DNA of 64,000 nt from Streptomyces globosus (GTDB lineage Bacteria > Actinomycetota > Actinomycetes > Streptomycetales > Streptomycetaceae), in contig NZ_CP030862.1 of NCBI RefSeq assembly GCF_003325375.1, positions 4,033,501 through 4,097,500 of the forward strand, given 5' to 3'. The notes beneath the pieces are model-generated. The model saw only the letters and a program-made list of their open reading frames with translations, did no database searches and was not told the DNA's origin. Numbering within the stretch: position 1 is the stretch's first letter; every line of letters begins with the position of its first letter. Position numbers and translations under genes: made by a program. This document shows positions 36,906-44,530 of this stretch, in pieces.

Positions 36906-37307
36906 TCAGTGCTCCTCGACGATCGGTTCGCGGGTGGGGGCGGGGTCCTGCGGCGGGCGGTCCTCCCAGCGGACGGCGGCGATCTCCAGCTCCCGCCCGG
37001 CGAGCAGGGCGACGCCGCCGGACCGGTCGCAGTCGGGGCAGACCAGCAGGGGCGGCATGCCCGTCGGCCACTCGGCGGTGCAGGCGCCGCAGCGGGCGCG
37101 TCCGGGAACGGGCTCGGCGGCCAGGGCGGCGCCTGCCAGGAGGGTGCCGGCGCAGGCGAGTTCGAAGCAGAAGGCGAGGGCGTCGGGCACCACGCCGGCC
37201 AGCTCCCCCACCCGCAGGCGGACCTCGGTGACGGCGGCCGCGCCCGCCGAGGCGGCGGCCTCCTCCACCTGGGCCACCACGGCCATGGCGATCGACATCT
37301 CGTGCAT
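36906..37307 (-). CDS. hypA: Hydrogenase nickel chaperone HypA
   Basis: 133 aa. [14 protein letters not shown] provides the nickel ligand His2, [21 protein letters not shown] is the family core and the zinc site is CGACTAEWP...CPDCD. It delivers nickel with HypB. A 20-residue acidic C-terminal tail follows the zinc domain. The ATG is preceded by GGA-rich sequence. The gene starts 149 bp after the DUF6893 gene, and that gap contains a strong hairpin, so hypA may mark the start of a separately regulated segment. Confidence 0.95.
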   Translation of the reverse strand: MHEMSIAMAVVAQVEEAAASAGAAAVTEVRLRVGELAGVVPDALAFCFELACAGTLLAGAALAAEPVPGRARCGACTAEWPTGMPPLLVCPDCDRSGGVALLAGRELEIAAVRWEDRPPQDPAPTREPIVEEH

Positions 37308-37344
37308 GGGACTCCGTCCTGCCGGGCCCCATTAGACGGCGGGT

Positions 37345-37375
37345 GCACCGGCGCGGGGGCCGGGCGCGCCGGTGC
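37345..37375 (-). terminator. Hairpin between accessory genes and hypA
   Basis: GCACCGGCGCG (37345-37355) and its exact reverse complement (37365-37375) enclose a 9-base loop. It sits between the DUF6893 gene and hypA on the minus strand, in the largest gap downstream of hypX. It may be a partial terminator or an RNA processing/stability element that sets the ratio of structural to maturation proteins. Confidence 0.55.
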
Positions 37376-37456
37376 GCCGCGCCCGGCGTCCTCCGTTCGG
37401 CCGCCGGGACGGCGCACCGGTGGCGGGCCGTGCGGCCCGCGGCGGCAACCCGCCGG

Positions 37457-37570
37457 TCACATCCGGCGGATGTGGAGGTAGCGCCGGACGTCGGGCAGGA
37501 ACGACTTCAGCAGGGTGGCGGCGAGGGTGGTGCCGACCGCGGCCGCACCCCAGATGATGGCCTTCTTCAC
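37457..37570 (-). CDS. 37-aa single-helix membrane peptide (DUF6893-like)
   Basis: This small gene starts at a GTG with a GAGGAGG site 5 bases upstream. It encodes a Lys-Lys start, a hydrophobic helix ([18 protein letters not shown]) and a basic end with [15 protein letters not shown]. It matches a small protein family seen in actinobacterial genomes (DUF6893). It lies between the maturation protease and hypA, 37 bp after the former, on the same strand. A basic amphipathic end after one membrane helix could tie the soluble hydrogenase to the membrane or to quinone-reducing partners; that is speculation. Confidence 0.75.
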   Translation of the reverse strand: MKKAIIWGAAAVGTTLAATLLKSFLPDVRRYLHIRRM

Positions 37571-37607
37571 GTGGTCCTCCTCGGTTCGCGGCAGCGCCCG
37601 GTGCCGG

Positions 37608-38147
37608 TCACGGCACCAGGTCGCCGTCGGGGGTCTGCTCGTGCGTGCGGTGGACGAGGTCGAGCACCGTCCGTACGGCCTCCGGGACGGCGGCGGCCGC
37701 CTGCGGGCTCAGGCCGATGCCCTCGTCCAGGCAGGCGGGTTCGCAGCCGACGACCCAGATGCGGCGGGGCGGGGCGGCGCCGGTGCCTGCGCAGAGGGTG
37801 CCCAGCAGGGCGAGGACGGTGTCGGGGGTCATCCGGTGCGCGTCCAGGACGGTGCCGGGCGGGGCGGCGCCGTCGGCTGCATCGGCCGCGCCGGCCGCGG
37901 TGGCGTCGATCAGGTACAGGGTGCCTGGTTCGCCGCCGCGGGCGGTGGCGTCGACCAGGACGAGCGTGTCGTACCCGTCGAGGAGCCGGTAGGCGAGGTG
38001 GACGCCGCGGACCCCGACGTCGGCGGTCTCGACGCCCTCGGGGAGTTCCGCGGCGTGTTCGGCGAGCCGCCGGACGGCCTCGACGCCGAAGCTGTCGTCG
38101 CCGAGGAAGACGTTGCCGATGCCCGCGACGAGGGTGCGGCCGCTCAC
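37608..38147 (-). CDS. Hydrogenase maturation protease
   Basis: 179 aa of the HybD/HycI fold. The N-terminal GIGNVFLGDDSFGVEAV has the nickel-sensing Asp, LLDGYDTLVLVDATARGGEPGTLYLID gives the second acidic residue, and DAHRMTP gives the His ligand. It should cut the C-terminal extension of the large subunit after nickel insertion. GTG 38147 overlaps the stop of the 470-aa gene (GTGA) and places the motif at the very N-terminus, as in the family. Confidence 0.93.
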   Translation of the reverse strand: MSGRTLVAGIGNVFLGDDSFGVEAVRRLAEHAAELPEGVETADVGVRGVHLAYRLLDGYDTLVLVDATARGGEPGTLYLIDATAAGAADAADGAAPPGTVLDAHRMTPDTVLALLGTLCAGTGAAPPRRIWVVGCEPACLDEGIGLSPQAAAAVPEAVRTVLDLVHRTHEQTPDGDLVP

Positions 38148-39556
38148 GCGTCCTCCAGGGGGGTGACCTCGTCGGGCTGGAAGTACAGGAAGCGGCCCTG
38201 GGCGCGTCGGACGTCCGCCCCGGGGTCGCCGTCGACGGTGACGGCGAGGTGGACGGCTCCGTCGACGTCGTGCAGGACGGCCTCGACGAGGGCGGTGCTG
38301 CCCAGGAGGAACAGGTCCTGGGCGTCGGTGCGACGCAGGCCCGGCCGCAGCACGACGCGGCTGCCGGGGCCGACGGGGACGCCGGCGACCACGACCCGCT
38401 CGGGTGCCGGGTCGGCGGGGTCCCCGGCGGGGTCCCACCAGGGGGTGTCGGGCCGGGCCGCCGCGCCGGGCGGCTGCGGCTCCGGCACCCCCGGCGGCGG
38501 CGCGGCGGGCGAGGTGGCCTCCCGGAAGGCGCGGACGGCGCCGTGGAGGCGGTCGAGCACCTCGGGCGGCATGGTGTCGGCGAGGTCGATCACGGCGGCC
38601 GCCCGCGGGTCGGTGCCGCGCGCCTCGCGCTTCTCCTCGTCGGTCAGGGCCGCGGTGCGCAGGGCGAGGATCTCGTCGATCTCGGTGGCGTCGTACATGG
38701 CGCCGGCGCTCTCGGGGGCGATGCGCGGGTGGTCCTCCAGGATGATCGGGGAGGACAGGACGACGTCGGCGCGGCCGCCGTCGCCGGCGAGGACCGGCCA
38801 GGTGTGCCGGTTCGTGCAGTCTGCGACGACCGCCCGGGCCCATTCGGGCGGGTCGGTCAGGGACAGGAACGATCCGGCGCTCAGGCCGAGCAGCAGGTGG
38901 GCGGCGACGAGGGAGCGGGCCAGGGCGGCCTCGCGGCCGGCCCCCGGGGGCGGTTCCCAGTCGCTGGTGTTGTCGACGGTGGCGGTCAGCTTCAGCGCCC
39001 GGTAGGGCAGGTCGAGCTGCTCGGCGCGCAGCCGCAGGACGCCGTCGAGGCGCTCGGCGCGCCGGACGAGCCGCCCGGCCTGCCGGCCGTCGGCGTCCGT
39101 GACGGGTTCGGCCTCCTCGGCGGCCGGCCGGGCGAACGGCAGCTCGACCACGCCGGCCTCCAGGTCGGCGACGGGGACGGCCATCCGGACCGTCTCCTCG
39201 GTTCCCTCGTCCCAGGGGACGAGGACCCGGTCGGGCAGGCGCAGTTCCGGTACGGGGGTGAACGAGCCGTCGCCGCGGGCCTCTTCGACGGTGCGGCGGC
39301 GGGCGTGCAGGAAGCGCAGCTCGACGGCGAGTTCGGCGTCGCCGCGGGGCTCCATGACGAGTTCGGTGTGCTGCGCCGAGGGTTCGCCGCCGGCGGGGCC
39401 CCAGGCGGGCGGGACGAGGACGCCGAACTGCCAGCGCATGCGGTTCTTCGCGGCGGAGGCCCGGTAGGGGTAGAGGACGTAGCCCTCGAAGAGCACGGCG
39501 TCGGCGACCTGCCGGGCGTGGCCGAAGCGGGAGGCGGTCGGGGCGGGCGCGGTCAC
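38144..39556 (-). CDS. Conserved protein of unknown function in the hydrogenase operon (470 aa)
   Basis: 470 aa, acidic, soluble, with no signal peptide. The N-terminal half begins RQVADAVLFEGYVLYPYRASAAKNRMRW and continues with strands and IILEDHPRIAPES. The middle has an acidic helix region (DATEIDEILALRTAALTDEEK), then a Pro-rich linker near residue 375. The C-terminal 90 residues (VAGVPVGPGSRVVLRP, DAQDLFLLGSTALVEAVLHDVDG) look like a small beta-barrel. I recall proteins of this type only from group 1h hydrogenase loci; no activity is known to me. Both ends overlap neighbours by 4 bp, tying it to the operon. Confidence 0.88.
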   Translation of the reverse strand: MTAPAPTASRFGHARQVADAVLFEGYVLYPYRASAAKNRMRWQFGVLVPPAWGPAGGEPSAQHTELVMEPRGDAELAVELRFLHARRRTVEEARGDGSFTPVPELRLPDRVLVPWDEGTEETVRMAVPVADLEAGVVELPFARPAAEEAEPVTDADGRQAGRLVRRAERLDGVLRLRAEQLDLPYRALKLTATVDNTSDWEPPPGAGREAALARSLVAAHLLLGLSAGSFLSLTDPPEWARAVVADCTNRHTWPVLAGDGGRADVVLSSPIILEDHPRIAPESAGAMYDATEIDEILALRTAALTDEEKREARGTDPRAAAVIDLADTMPPEVLDRLHGAVRAFREATSPAAPPPGVPEPQPPGAAARPDTPWWDPAGDPADPAPERVVVAGVPVGPGSRVVLRPGLRRTDAQDLFLLGSTALVEAVLHDVDGAVHLAVTVDGDPGADVRRAQGRFLYFQPDEVTPLEDA

Positions 39557-40254
39557 GGGGCTGTCCTTTCTCCGGTGCGGGGCAGGACGGCGCCCGCCCA
39601 GGCGGGCCCGGGCGGCTCCGGTTCGGCGGCGCGGGCGGCGTCGAGCAGGGCCCGTACGGTCTCCTCCCAGGAAGGCAGGGCCCGGCGGGAGCGGAAGGCG
39701 AGGAGTGCGGCGATGGTGTCGCGGCGCAGGCGCAGCCAGCCGCAGCCGGGGAAGTGCTGCTCGATCATCTCCCGCCAGACGGTGACGGGCATCGGGCAGC
39801 GGGCCTCGCGGTCCCAGGGCACGGGTTCGACGCGGAAGCCGCCCGCGCCGGTGAACGCGGTGCCGGAGAAGAGCATCAGCAGCGGCACGTCGCCGTCGTC
39901 GAGGGCGGCCAGGTAGCGGGAGGCCGCGACGTCGGTGTCGTAGGTGCAGGGGACGGGGACGTCGGTCTCGGTCTCGCCGGTGAAGCCGGGCACCATGACG
40001 GCGACCTGGGCGAACTGGATCGGCTGGAGGGTGCTGCCCCAGCGGGAGCGGTCGCCGAACAGGTCGTGCAGCGCTTCGGCCTCGCCGCTGCCGTACGCGC
40101 GGCGGGCCGGCTCGATGCGCAGCTGGCAGCGCAGGGCGAGGGCGTGGACGGGGGCGCCGCCGGAGGCGGTGATGCGCAGCCGGAAGACGAGCGTGGGGCC
40201 GGCGGCATACGGGTCGCTGCGGACGCCGGTGCAGGTGAAGGCGAGTTCGGTCAC
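39553..40254 (-). CDS. DUF6084-type protein of the hydrogenase operon
   Basis: 233 aa, soluble. It starts with a strand-rich part (ELAFTCTGVRSDPYAAGPTLVFRLRI) that continues in LALRCQLRIEPARRAYGSGEAEALHDLFGDRSRWG and VAVMVPGFTGETETDVPVP. This is followed by YLAALDDGDVPLLMLFSGTAF and a C-terminal helical part with WREMIEQHFPGCGWLRL. The family is known to me only from actinobacterial hydrogenase clusters. A role in maturation or as a subunit-binding factor is plausible but unproven. GTG 40254 overlaps the DUF5947 stop and its own stop overlaps the next start. Confidence 0.88.
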   Translation of the reverse strand: MTELAFTCTGVRSDPYAAGPTLVFRLRITASGGAPVHALALRCQLRIEPARRAYGSGEAEALHDLFGDRSRWGSTLQPIQFAQVAVMVPGFTGETETDVPVPCTYDTDVAASRYLAALDDGDVPLLMLFSGTAFTGAGGFRVEPVPWDREARCPMPVTVWREMIEQHFPGCGWLRLRRDTIAALLAFRSRRALPSWEETVRALLDAARAAEPEPPGPAWAGAVLPRTGERTAP

Positions 40255-40943
40255 GGCCGCCCCCGCCCGGGTTCGGCGGCGGGCAGGGGCGCGGCGCGCC
40301 GTTCGACGTGCCGGAAGAAGGCGGTGAGGGCGGCGCGGGCCTCCGGGCCGCCGTCGAAGCCCTGCCACAGCAGGCGCATGCGGCCGACGAGTTCGTAGCA
40401 GATGTCGACGGGGACGAGGTAGCACTCGGTGCGGTCCGGGGTGTGGCGCAGCAGGAGCGCCTCCACGTCGGGTTCGAGGAGTGCGGCGAGGCGGCCCGCG
40501 CCGAGTACGGCCTGCCAGGTGTCGGGGTCGAGTTCGCTCTCGGTGGCGCCGGCGGGGCTCGGGTAGAGGGCGACGAGCCGGTCGAGGGCGGCGTTGCGGA
40601 AGAAGAACGCGACGCCGACGGGGATCCGCAGGGCTTCCCAGGCGGTGTCGTCGAGCCGGTGGGCGGGGTCGGCGAGGTAGCGGTCGGGGACGGTGCGGTA
40701 GCGGCCGGCGCCGGCGCCCGGCCGGTCGAAGAGGAGGGCGCAGGGCGTGCAGGCGCACACCAGGGCCCGCTTCTCGGTCTCGACCAGGTGGCGGTGGCGG
40801 TCCTCGGCGACGGGGGTGCCGCACAGTTCGCAGACCTCGGGGCGCGGTGCCCGGGAGCGGGTGAAGCGGCGCAGGCCGCGTGCGGCCGGGCGGCCGGCCC
40901 CGGGGACGGGGGCCGGCCGGGCGTGGGTGCGGGCGGCGGTCAC
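40251..40943 (-). CDS. DUF5947-type protein of the hydrogenase operon, zinc-ribbon-like
   Basis: 230 aa. The N-terminal CELCGTPVAEDRHRHLV and the following VCACTPCALLF give two Cys pairs with intervening His, typical of a zinc ribbon or an iron-sulfur site. The rest (LRIPVGVAFFFRNAALDRLVALYPSPAGATESE and YLVPVDICYELVGRMR) is alpha/beta and unassigned. The family occurs next to group 1h hydrogenase genes. GTG start and stop both overlap neighbours by 4 bp. Confidence 0.88.
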   Translation of the reverse strand: MTAARTHARPAPVPGAGRPAARGLRRFTRSRAPRPEVCELCGTPVAEDRHRHLVETEKRALVCACTPCALLFDRPGAGAGRYRTVPDRYLADPAHRLDDTAWEALRIPVGVAFFFRNAALDRLVALYPSPAGATESELDPDTWQAVLGAGRLAALLEPDVEALLLRHTPDRTECYLVPVDICYELVGRMRLLWQGFDGGPEARAALTAFFRHVERRAAPLPAAEPGRGRP

Positions 40944-41458
40944 GGGACGCGCGCCGGGGCGTGCGGGCGGCGGCCGATCTGGAGGAGGGCGGGCTGCGGG
41001 GGCGCCGGCTCCGCTTCGACGGCGGTCACCTCGGGGGCGATGCCGGCGAGGGCGTCCTCGGCGGCGCGCCGTACGGCGTCGGTGCCGCCGCAGCCGCAGC
41101 CGCCGCCTGTGGCGGCAGGGCGGATGCGGAGGACGCCGGTGGCGGCGTCGAAGCCGAGGGGCTCGACCGGTTCGTGCAGGGTCGCGAGGGCGCGGGCGAT
41201 GCGGGCGTCCACGTCCTCGGGGTGCAGGTCGTGCAGGGCGAGCAGGCTCGCCACGAGGTCGTCGCCGAGCATGCGGGAGACGGGGCCTGCTCCGAGCCGC
41301 TCGACGATCCGGGCGAGGCCGGCGCCGTAGAAGTCCATCAGGACGCGGACGAGTTCCTCGGCGGCCTCGCAGGCCTGCCGGTCTCCGGTGGCGGCGAGGC
41401 GGTCGAGGACGGCGTCGACGCGGCGGCCCGCCTCGCGGGCGTCCATGGCGGCGCTCAT
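40940..41458 (-). CDS. NifU-like C-terminal domain protein
   Basis: 172 aa. An N-terminal helical part of about 95 residues (VDAVLDRLAATGDRQACEAAEELV, IVERLGAGPVSRMLGDDLV) precedes a segment resembling the NifU C-terminal domain: GGGCGCGGTDAVRRAAEDALAGIAPEVTAVEAE. In NifU/Nfu this region holds a bridging [4Fe-4S] cluster through CxxC; here the cysteines are spaced CGC, so cluster binding would differ. It may insert iron-sulfur clusters into the small subunit. The start ATG overlaps the large-subunit stop (ATGA). Confidence 0.85.
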   Translation of the reverse strand: MSAAMDAREAGRRVDAVLDRLAATGDRQACEAAEELVRVLMDFYGAGLARIVERLGAGPVSRMLGDDLVASLLALHDLHPEDVDARIARALATLHEPVEPLGFDAATGVLRIRPAATGGGCGCGGTDAVRRAAEDALAGIAPEVTAVEAEPAPPQPALLQIGRRPHAPARVP

Positions 41459-43239
41459 CCGCCCAGTCCGCTCAGGCCGGTGGGGACGTGCATCGACTTC
41501 ACGGTCCGGCCGCCGCCGACGTACATGTGGACGCCGCAGGGCAGGCAGGGGTCGAAGCTGCGCACGGCGCGCATGATGTCGATTCCCTTGAAGTTCTCCG
41601 GGGTGTTCTCCTCGAAGATCGGGGTGTTCTGGACGGCGTCCTCGTACGGGCCGGGGGTGCCGTAGGAGTCGCGGACGCTGGCGTTCCAGGGGGTGGGCGG
41701 GTACGGGTGGTAGTTGGCGATCTTCCCGTCGCGGATGACCATGTGGTGGGAGAGGACGCCGCGGACGGCCTCGGTGAAGCCGACGCCGATCGACTCGTCC
41801 GGCACCTCGAACTTCTCCCAGGTCTGGGTGCGTCCGGCGCGGACCTCCTCCAGGCCCCTCTCGGCGAAGTGCAGGGCGACGGCGGCCGCGTACGCCTGGA
41901 AGTACGTGCGGGCGCGGTTGCGCTCCAGCGCATTGCTCCACTGCGGGATCTTCCACTCGAAGGTGGTCTCGGGCTTGGTCATGGTGCGCGGGAGGTTGAT
42001 GACGACGCTGTGGCCGGTGGCCTTGACGTAGCCGATGTCGACCAGGCCGGACAGGGCGGTGGACCACAGGCGGGCGATGGGGCCGCCGCCGGTGTCGAGG
42101 GCGAGGTGGTCCTTGCCGTCGAACCAGCGGGGGGACATCACCCAGCTGTACTTGTCGCCGAAGTCGCGCTTCTGCGGGGCGGGGATGGTGTGCTGGTTCC
42201 AGGGGTGGCGGGGGTCGACCGGATTGCCGAGGGGGTCCTCGCGGACGAACGGCTCCTGGCCCTCCCAGTCGTCGTAGTACGAGCTGCCGAGCAGGATGCG
42301 GATGCCGAGGTTGATCTGCGTGAGGTCGTTGGTGACCAGCTTGCCGTCGACGACGACGCCCGGGGTGACGAACATCCGCCGTCCCCAGTCGGTCATGTTG
42401 GCGTAGGTGAAGTCGCAGTACTCGGGGTCGTTGAGGGCGCCCCAGCAGCCGAGGAGGACGCGGCGGCGGCCGACCTCCTCGTAGCCGGGCAGGGCCTCGT
42501 AGAAGAAGTCGAAGAGGTCGTCGTGGAGCGGGACGACGCGCTTCATGAACTCGACGTAGCGCATGAGGCGGGACATGTAGTCCGTGAAGAGCTGGACGGA
42601 GGCGATGGTGCCGACGCCGCCCGGGTAGAGCGTGGAGGGGTGCACGTGGCGGCCCTCCATCAGGCAGAACATCTCGCGGGTGTAGCGGCTGACCTGGAGG
42701 GCCTCGCGGTAGAACTCGCCCTCGATGGGGTTGAGGGAGCGCATGATGTCCGCGATGGTGCGGTAGCCGTGCTCGGCGGCGTGCGGGGCCTCGGTCCGCT
42801 CGGCGAGGTCGAGGACGCCGGGGTTGGTCTCGCGGACCATCTTCTCGCAGTAGTCGACCCCGACCAGGTTCTCCTGGAAGATGTTGTGGTCGAACATGTA
42901 CTCCGCGGACTCGCCGAGGTTGATGATCCATTCGGCGAGGTGGGGCGGCTTGACCCCGTAGGCCATGTTCTGGGTGTAGACGGAGCAGGTGGCGTGGTTG
43001 TCGCCGCAGATCCCGCAGATGCGGCTGGTGATGAAGTGCGCGTCGCGGGGGTCCTTGCCGCGCATGAAGACGCTGTAGCCGCGGAAGACCGACGAGGTGC
43101 TGTAGCACTCGGCGACCCGCTTCTGCTTGAAGTCGATCTTCGTGTGGATGCCGAGGCTGCCCACGATCCGGGTGATCGGATCCCAGGCCATCTCCACGAG
43201 GCCGCTGCCGTCGCCGGCGGTGTTCGTCTTCGGTGTCAT
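41455..43239 (-). CDS. hhyL: [NiFe]-hydrogenase large subunit, group 1h
   Basis: 594 aa. The active-site cysteines occur as RICGICGDNHA (Cys75, Cys78) and DPCLPCGVH (Cys565, Cys568). A 23-residue tail follows His571 and is the expected substrate of the maturation protease encoded downstream. The start (VEMAWDPITRIVGSLGIHTKIDF) and the internal RGKDPRDAHF are characteristic of the actinobacterial high-affinity enzymes that scavenge atmospheric H2 under air. It binds the NiFe(CN)2CO centre and splits H2. It is preceded by a 95-bp gap with a strong hairpin and coupled downstream to a NifU-like gene. Confidence 0.96.
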   Translation of the reverse strand: MTPKTNTAGDGSGLVEMAWDPITRIVGSLGIHTKIDFKQKRVAECYSTSSVFRGYSVFMRGKDPRDAHFITSRICGICGDNHATCSVYTQNMAYGVKPPHLAEWIINLGESAEYMFDHNIFQENLVGVDYCEKMVRETNPGVLDLAERTEAPHAAEHGYRTIADIMRSLNPIEGEFYREALQVSRYTREMFCLMEGRHVHPSTLYPGGVGTIASVQLFTDYMSRLMRYVEFMKRVVPLHDDLFDFFYEALPGYEEVGRRRVLLGCWGALNDPEYCDFTYANMTDWGRRMFVTPGVVVDGKLVTNDLTQINLGIRILLGSSYYDDWEGQEPFVREDPLGNPVDPRHPWNQHTIPAPQKRDFGDKYSWVMSPRWFDGKDHLALDTGGGPIARLWSTALSGLVDIGYVKATGHSVVINLPRTMTKPETTFEWKIPQWSNALERNRARTYFQAYAAAVALHFAERGLEEVRAGRTQTWEKFEVPDESIGVGFTEAVRGVLSHHMVIRDGKIANYHPYPPTPWNASVRDSYGTPGPYEDAVQNTPIFEENTPENFKGIDIMRAVRSFDPCLPCGVHMYVGGGRTVKSMHVPTGLSGLGG

Positions 43240-43294
43240 TGTCTTGGCCGTGGCCCTTCTGGGAACCGGGTGCGGGGGGTGGGGGGGCATGCGG

Positions 43295-43330
43295 GGACCC
43301 GGCCGGCGCACGGGGCCGCCGGCCGGGTCC
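43295..43330 (-). terminator. Intercistronic hairpin between hydrogenase small and large subunit genes
   Basis: A 13-bp perfect stem (arm GGACCCGGCCGGC, 43295-43307, complement 43318-43330) with a 10-base loop begins 5 bp after the small-subunit stop. Because the large subunit must be expressed with it, this is more likely an mRNA stability or attenuation element than a full terminator. Confidence 0.6.
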
Positions 43331-43334
43331 GGGG

Positions 43335-44402
43335 TCACCAGGGCTTGCGGTAGCCGGTGGTCAGCTCGCGGCCGGTGTGGCGCCACTTGGGCTCCTGGTC
43401 GACGGTGTGCAGGGTCATCGAGCGGAGCCTGCGGACGACCGCGCCGTAGATGCCGCTGGCCCGGGTGGAGACGTGGGCGCCGGGGGGCTCGTCCATGAAC
43501 GGCATGAACTTGTCCGGGAAGCCGGGCATCGTGCAGGCGATGCAGATGCCGCCGACGTTGGGGCAGCCGCCGATGCCGTTCATCCAGCCGCGCTTGGGGA
43601 CGTTGCACTTGACGACGGGACCCCAGCAGCCGATGCGGACCAGGCACTGCGGGGAGTCGTAGGCCTCGGCGAACTGGCCCTGCTCGTAGTAGCCGGCGCG
43701 GTCGCATCCCTCGTGGACGGTCTGGCCGAACAGCCAGGTGGGCCGGAGCTTGTCGTCCAGGGGGATCATCGGGGCGGAGCCGGCCGCCTGGTAGAGCAGG
43801 TAGGTGAGCGTCTCCGAGAAGTTGTCCGGCTGGATGGGGCAGCCGGGCACGCAGACGATCGGGATGCCGGCCTTGGACTTCCAGTCCCAGCCGAGGTAGT
43901 CGGGCAGGCCCATCGCGCCGGTCGGGTTGCCCTCCATGGCGTGGATGCCGCCGTACGTGGCACAGGTGCCGATGGCGACGACGGCGAGCGCCTTGGGCGC
44001 CAGCCGGTCGATCCACTCGCTGGTGGTGATGGGCTGCCCGGTCTCCGGGTTGTCGCCGAAGCCGCACCAGTAGCCCTCGGGCTTGATCTTCTCGTTGGGG
44101 ATCGATCCCTCGATGACGAGCACGAAGGGGTCGATCTCGCCGCGCTCGCCCTTGAAGAACCACTCGATGAAGGTGTCGGCGCCGTCGACCGGCCCGCACT
44201 CGAAGTCGATCAGCGGCCAGTGCACGGCGATCTTGGGGAGGCCGGGGAGGGTGCCGGTGACGATCTCCTCGATGCTGGGCTGCATCGCGGCCGTCAGGGA
44301 CACCGAGTCGCCGTCGCAGCTCAGTCCGGCGTTGATCCAGAGGATGTGGATCGTGGGGTCCTCCGGCGTGGTCTCCGGCAGGGTCGGCGTTGCAGCGTCC
44401 AT
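43335..44402 (-). CDS. hhyS: [NiFe]-hydrogenase small subunit, group 1h
   Basis: 355 aa, electron-transfer subunit with iron-sulfur clusters. The proximal-cluster motif reads CDGDS (Cys29, Asp32) where most hydrogenases have CxGC; this Asp substitution is a mark of the oxygen-tolerant actinobacterial group. Further cluster blocks are IGTCATYGG, VPGCPIQPDNF, VRIGCWGPVVKCNVP and GGCPNVGGICIACTMPGFPDKF. There is no Tat signal and no C-terminal membrane helix, in agreement with a cytoplasmic or peripheral enzyme. An AGGAG precedes the ATG by 8 bases. It follows hypX with a 128-bp gap that may hold a promoter. Confidence 0.95.
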   Translation of the reverse strand: MDAATPTLPETTPEDPTIHILWINAGLSCDGDSVSLTAAMQPSIEEIVTGTLPGLPKIAVHWPLIDFECGPVDGADTFIEWFFKGERGEIDPFVLVIEGSIPNEKIKPEGYWCGFGDNPETGQPITTSEWIDRLAPKALAVVAIGTCATYGGIHAMEGNPTGAMGLPDYLGWDWKSKAGIPIVCVPGCPIQPDNFSETLTYLLYQAAGSAPMIPLDDKLRPTWLFGQTVHEGCDRAGYYEQGQFAEAYDSPQCLVRIGCWGPVVKCNVPKRGWMNGIGGCPNVGGICIACTMPGFPDKFMPFMDEPPGAHVSTRASGIYGAVVRRLRSMTLHTVDQEPKWRHTGRELTTGYRKPW

Positions 44403-44496
44403 GCGGATCGCTCCTAGGGATGCGGGGACGTGGGGGCCGCGCCGGGGCGGAAAGGGGCCCGCCCGGGACGGGGCGCGCCGGGGGCCGGGCGACCGC

Positions 44497-44520
44497 GGGG
44501 GCGGGCCTGGGGCCGCCCCC
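44497..44520 (-). terminator. Hairpin downstream of hypX
   Basis: GGGGGCGG (44497-44504) pairs with CCGCCCCC (44513-44520) across 8 bases, 10 bp after the hypX stop. It could reduce read-through from hypX into the small-subunit gene, or simply reflect GC richness. Confidence 0.45.
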
Positions 44521-44530
44521 ACCCTTCTTG

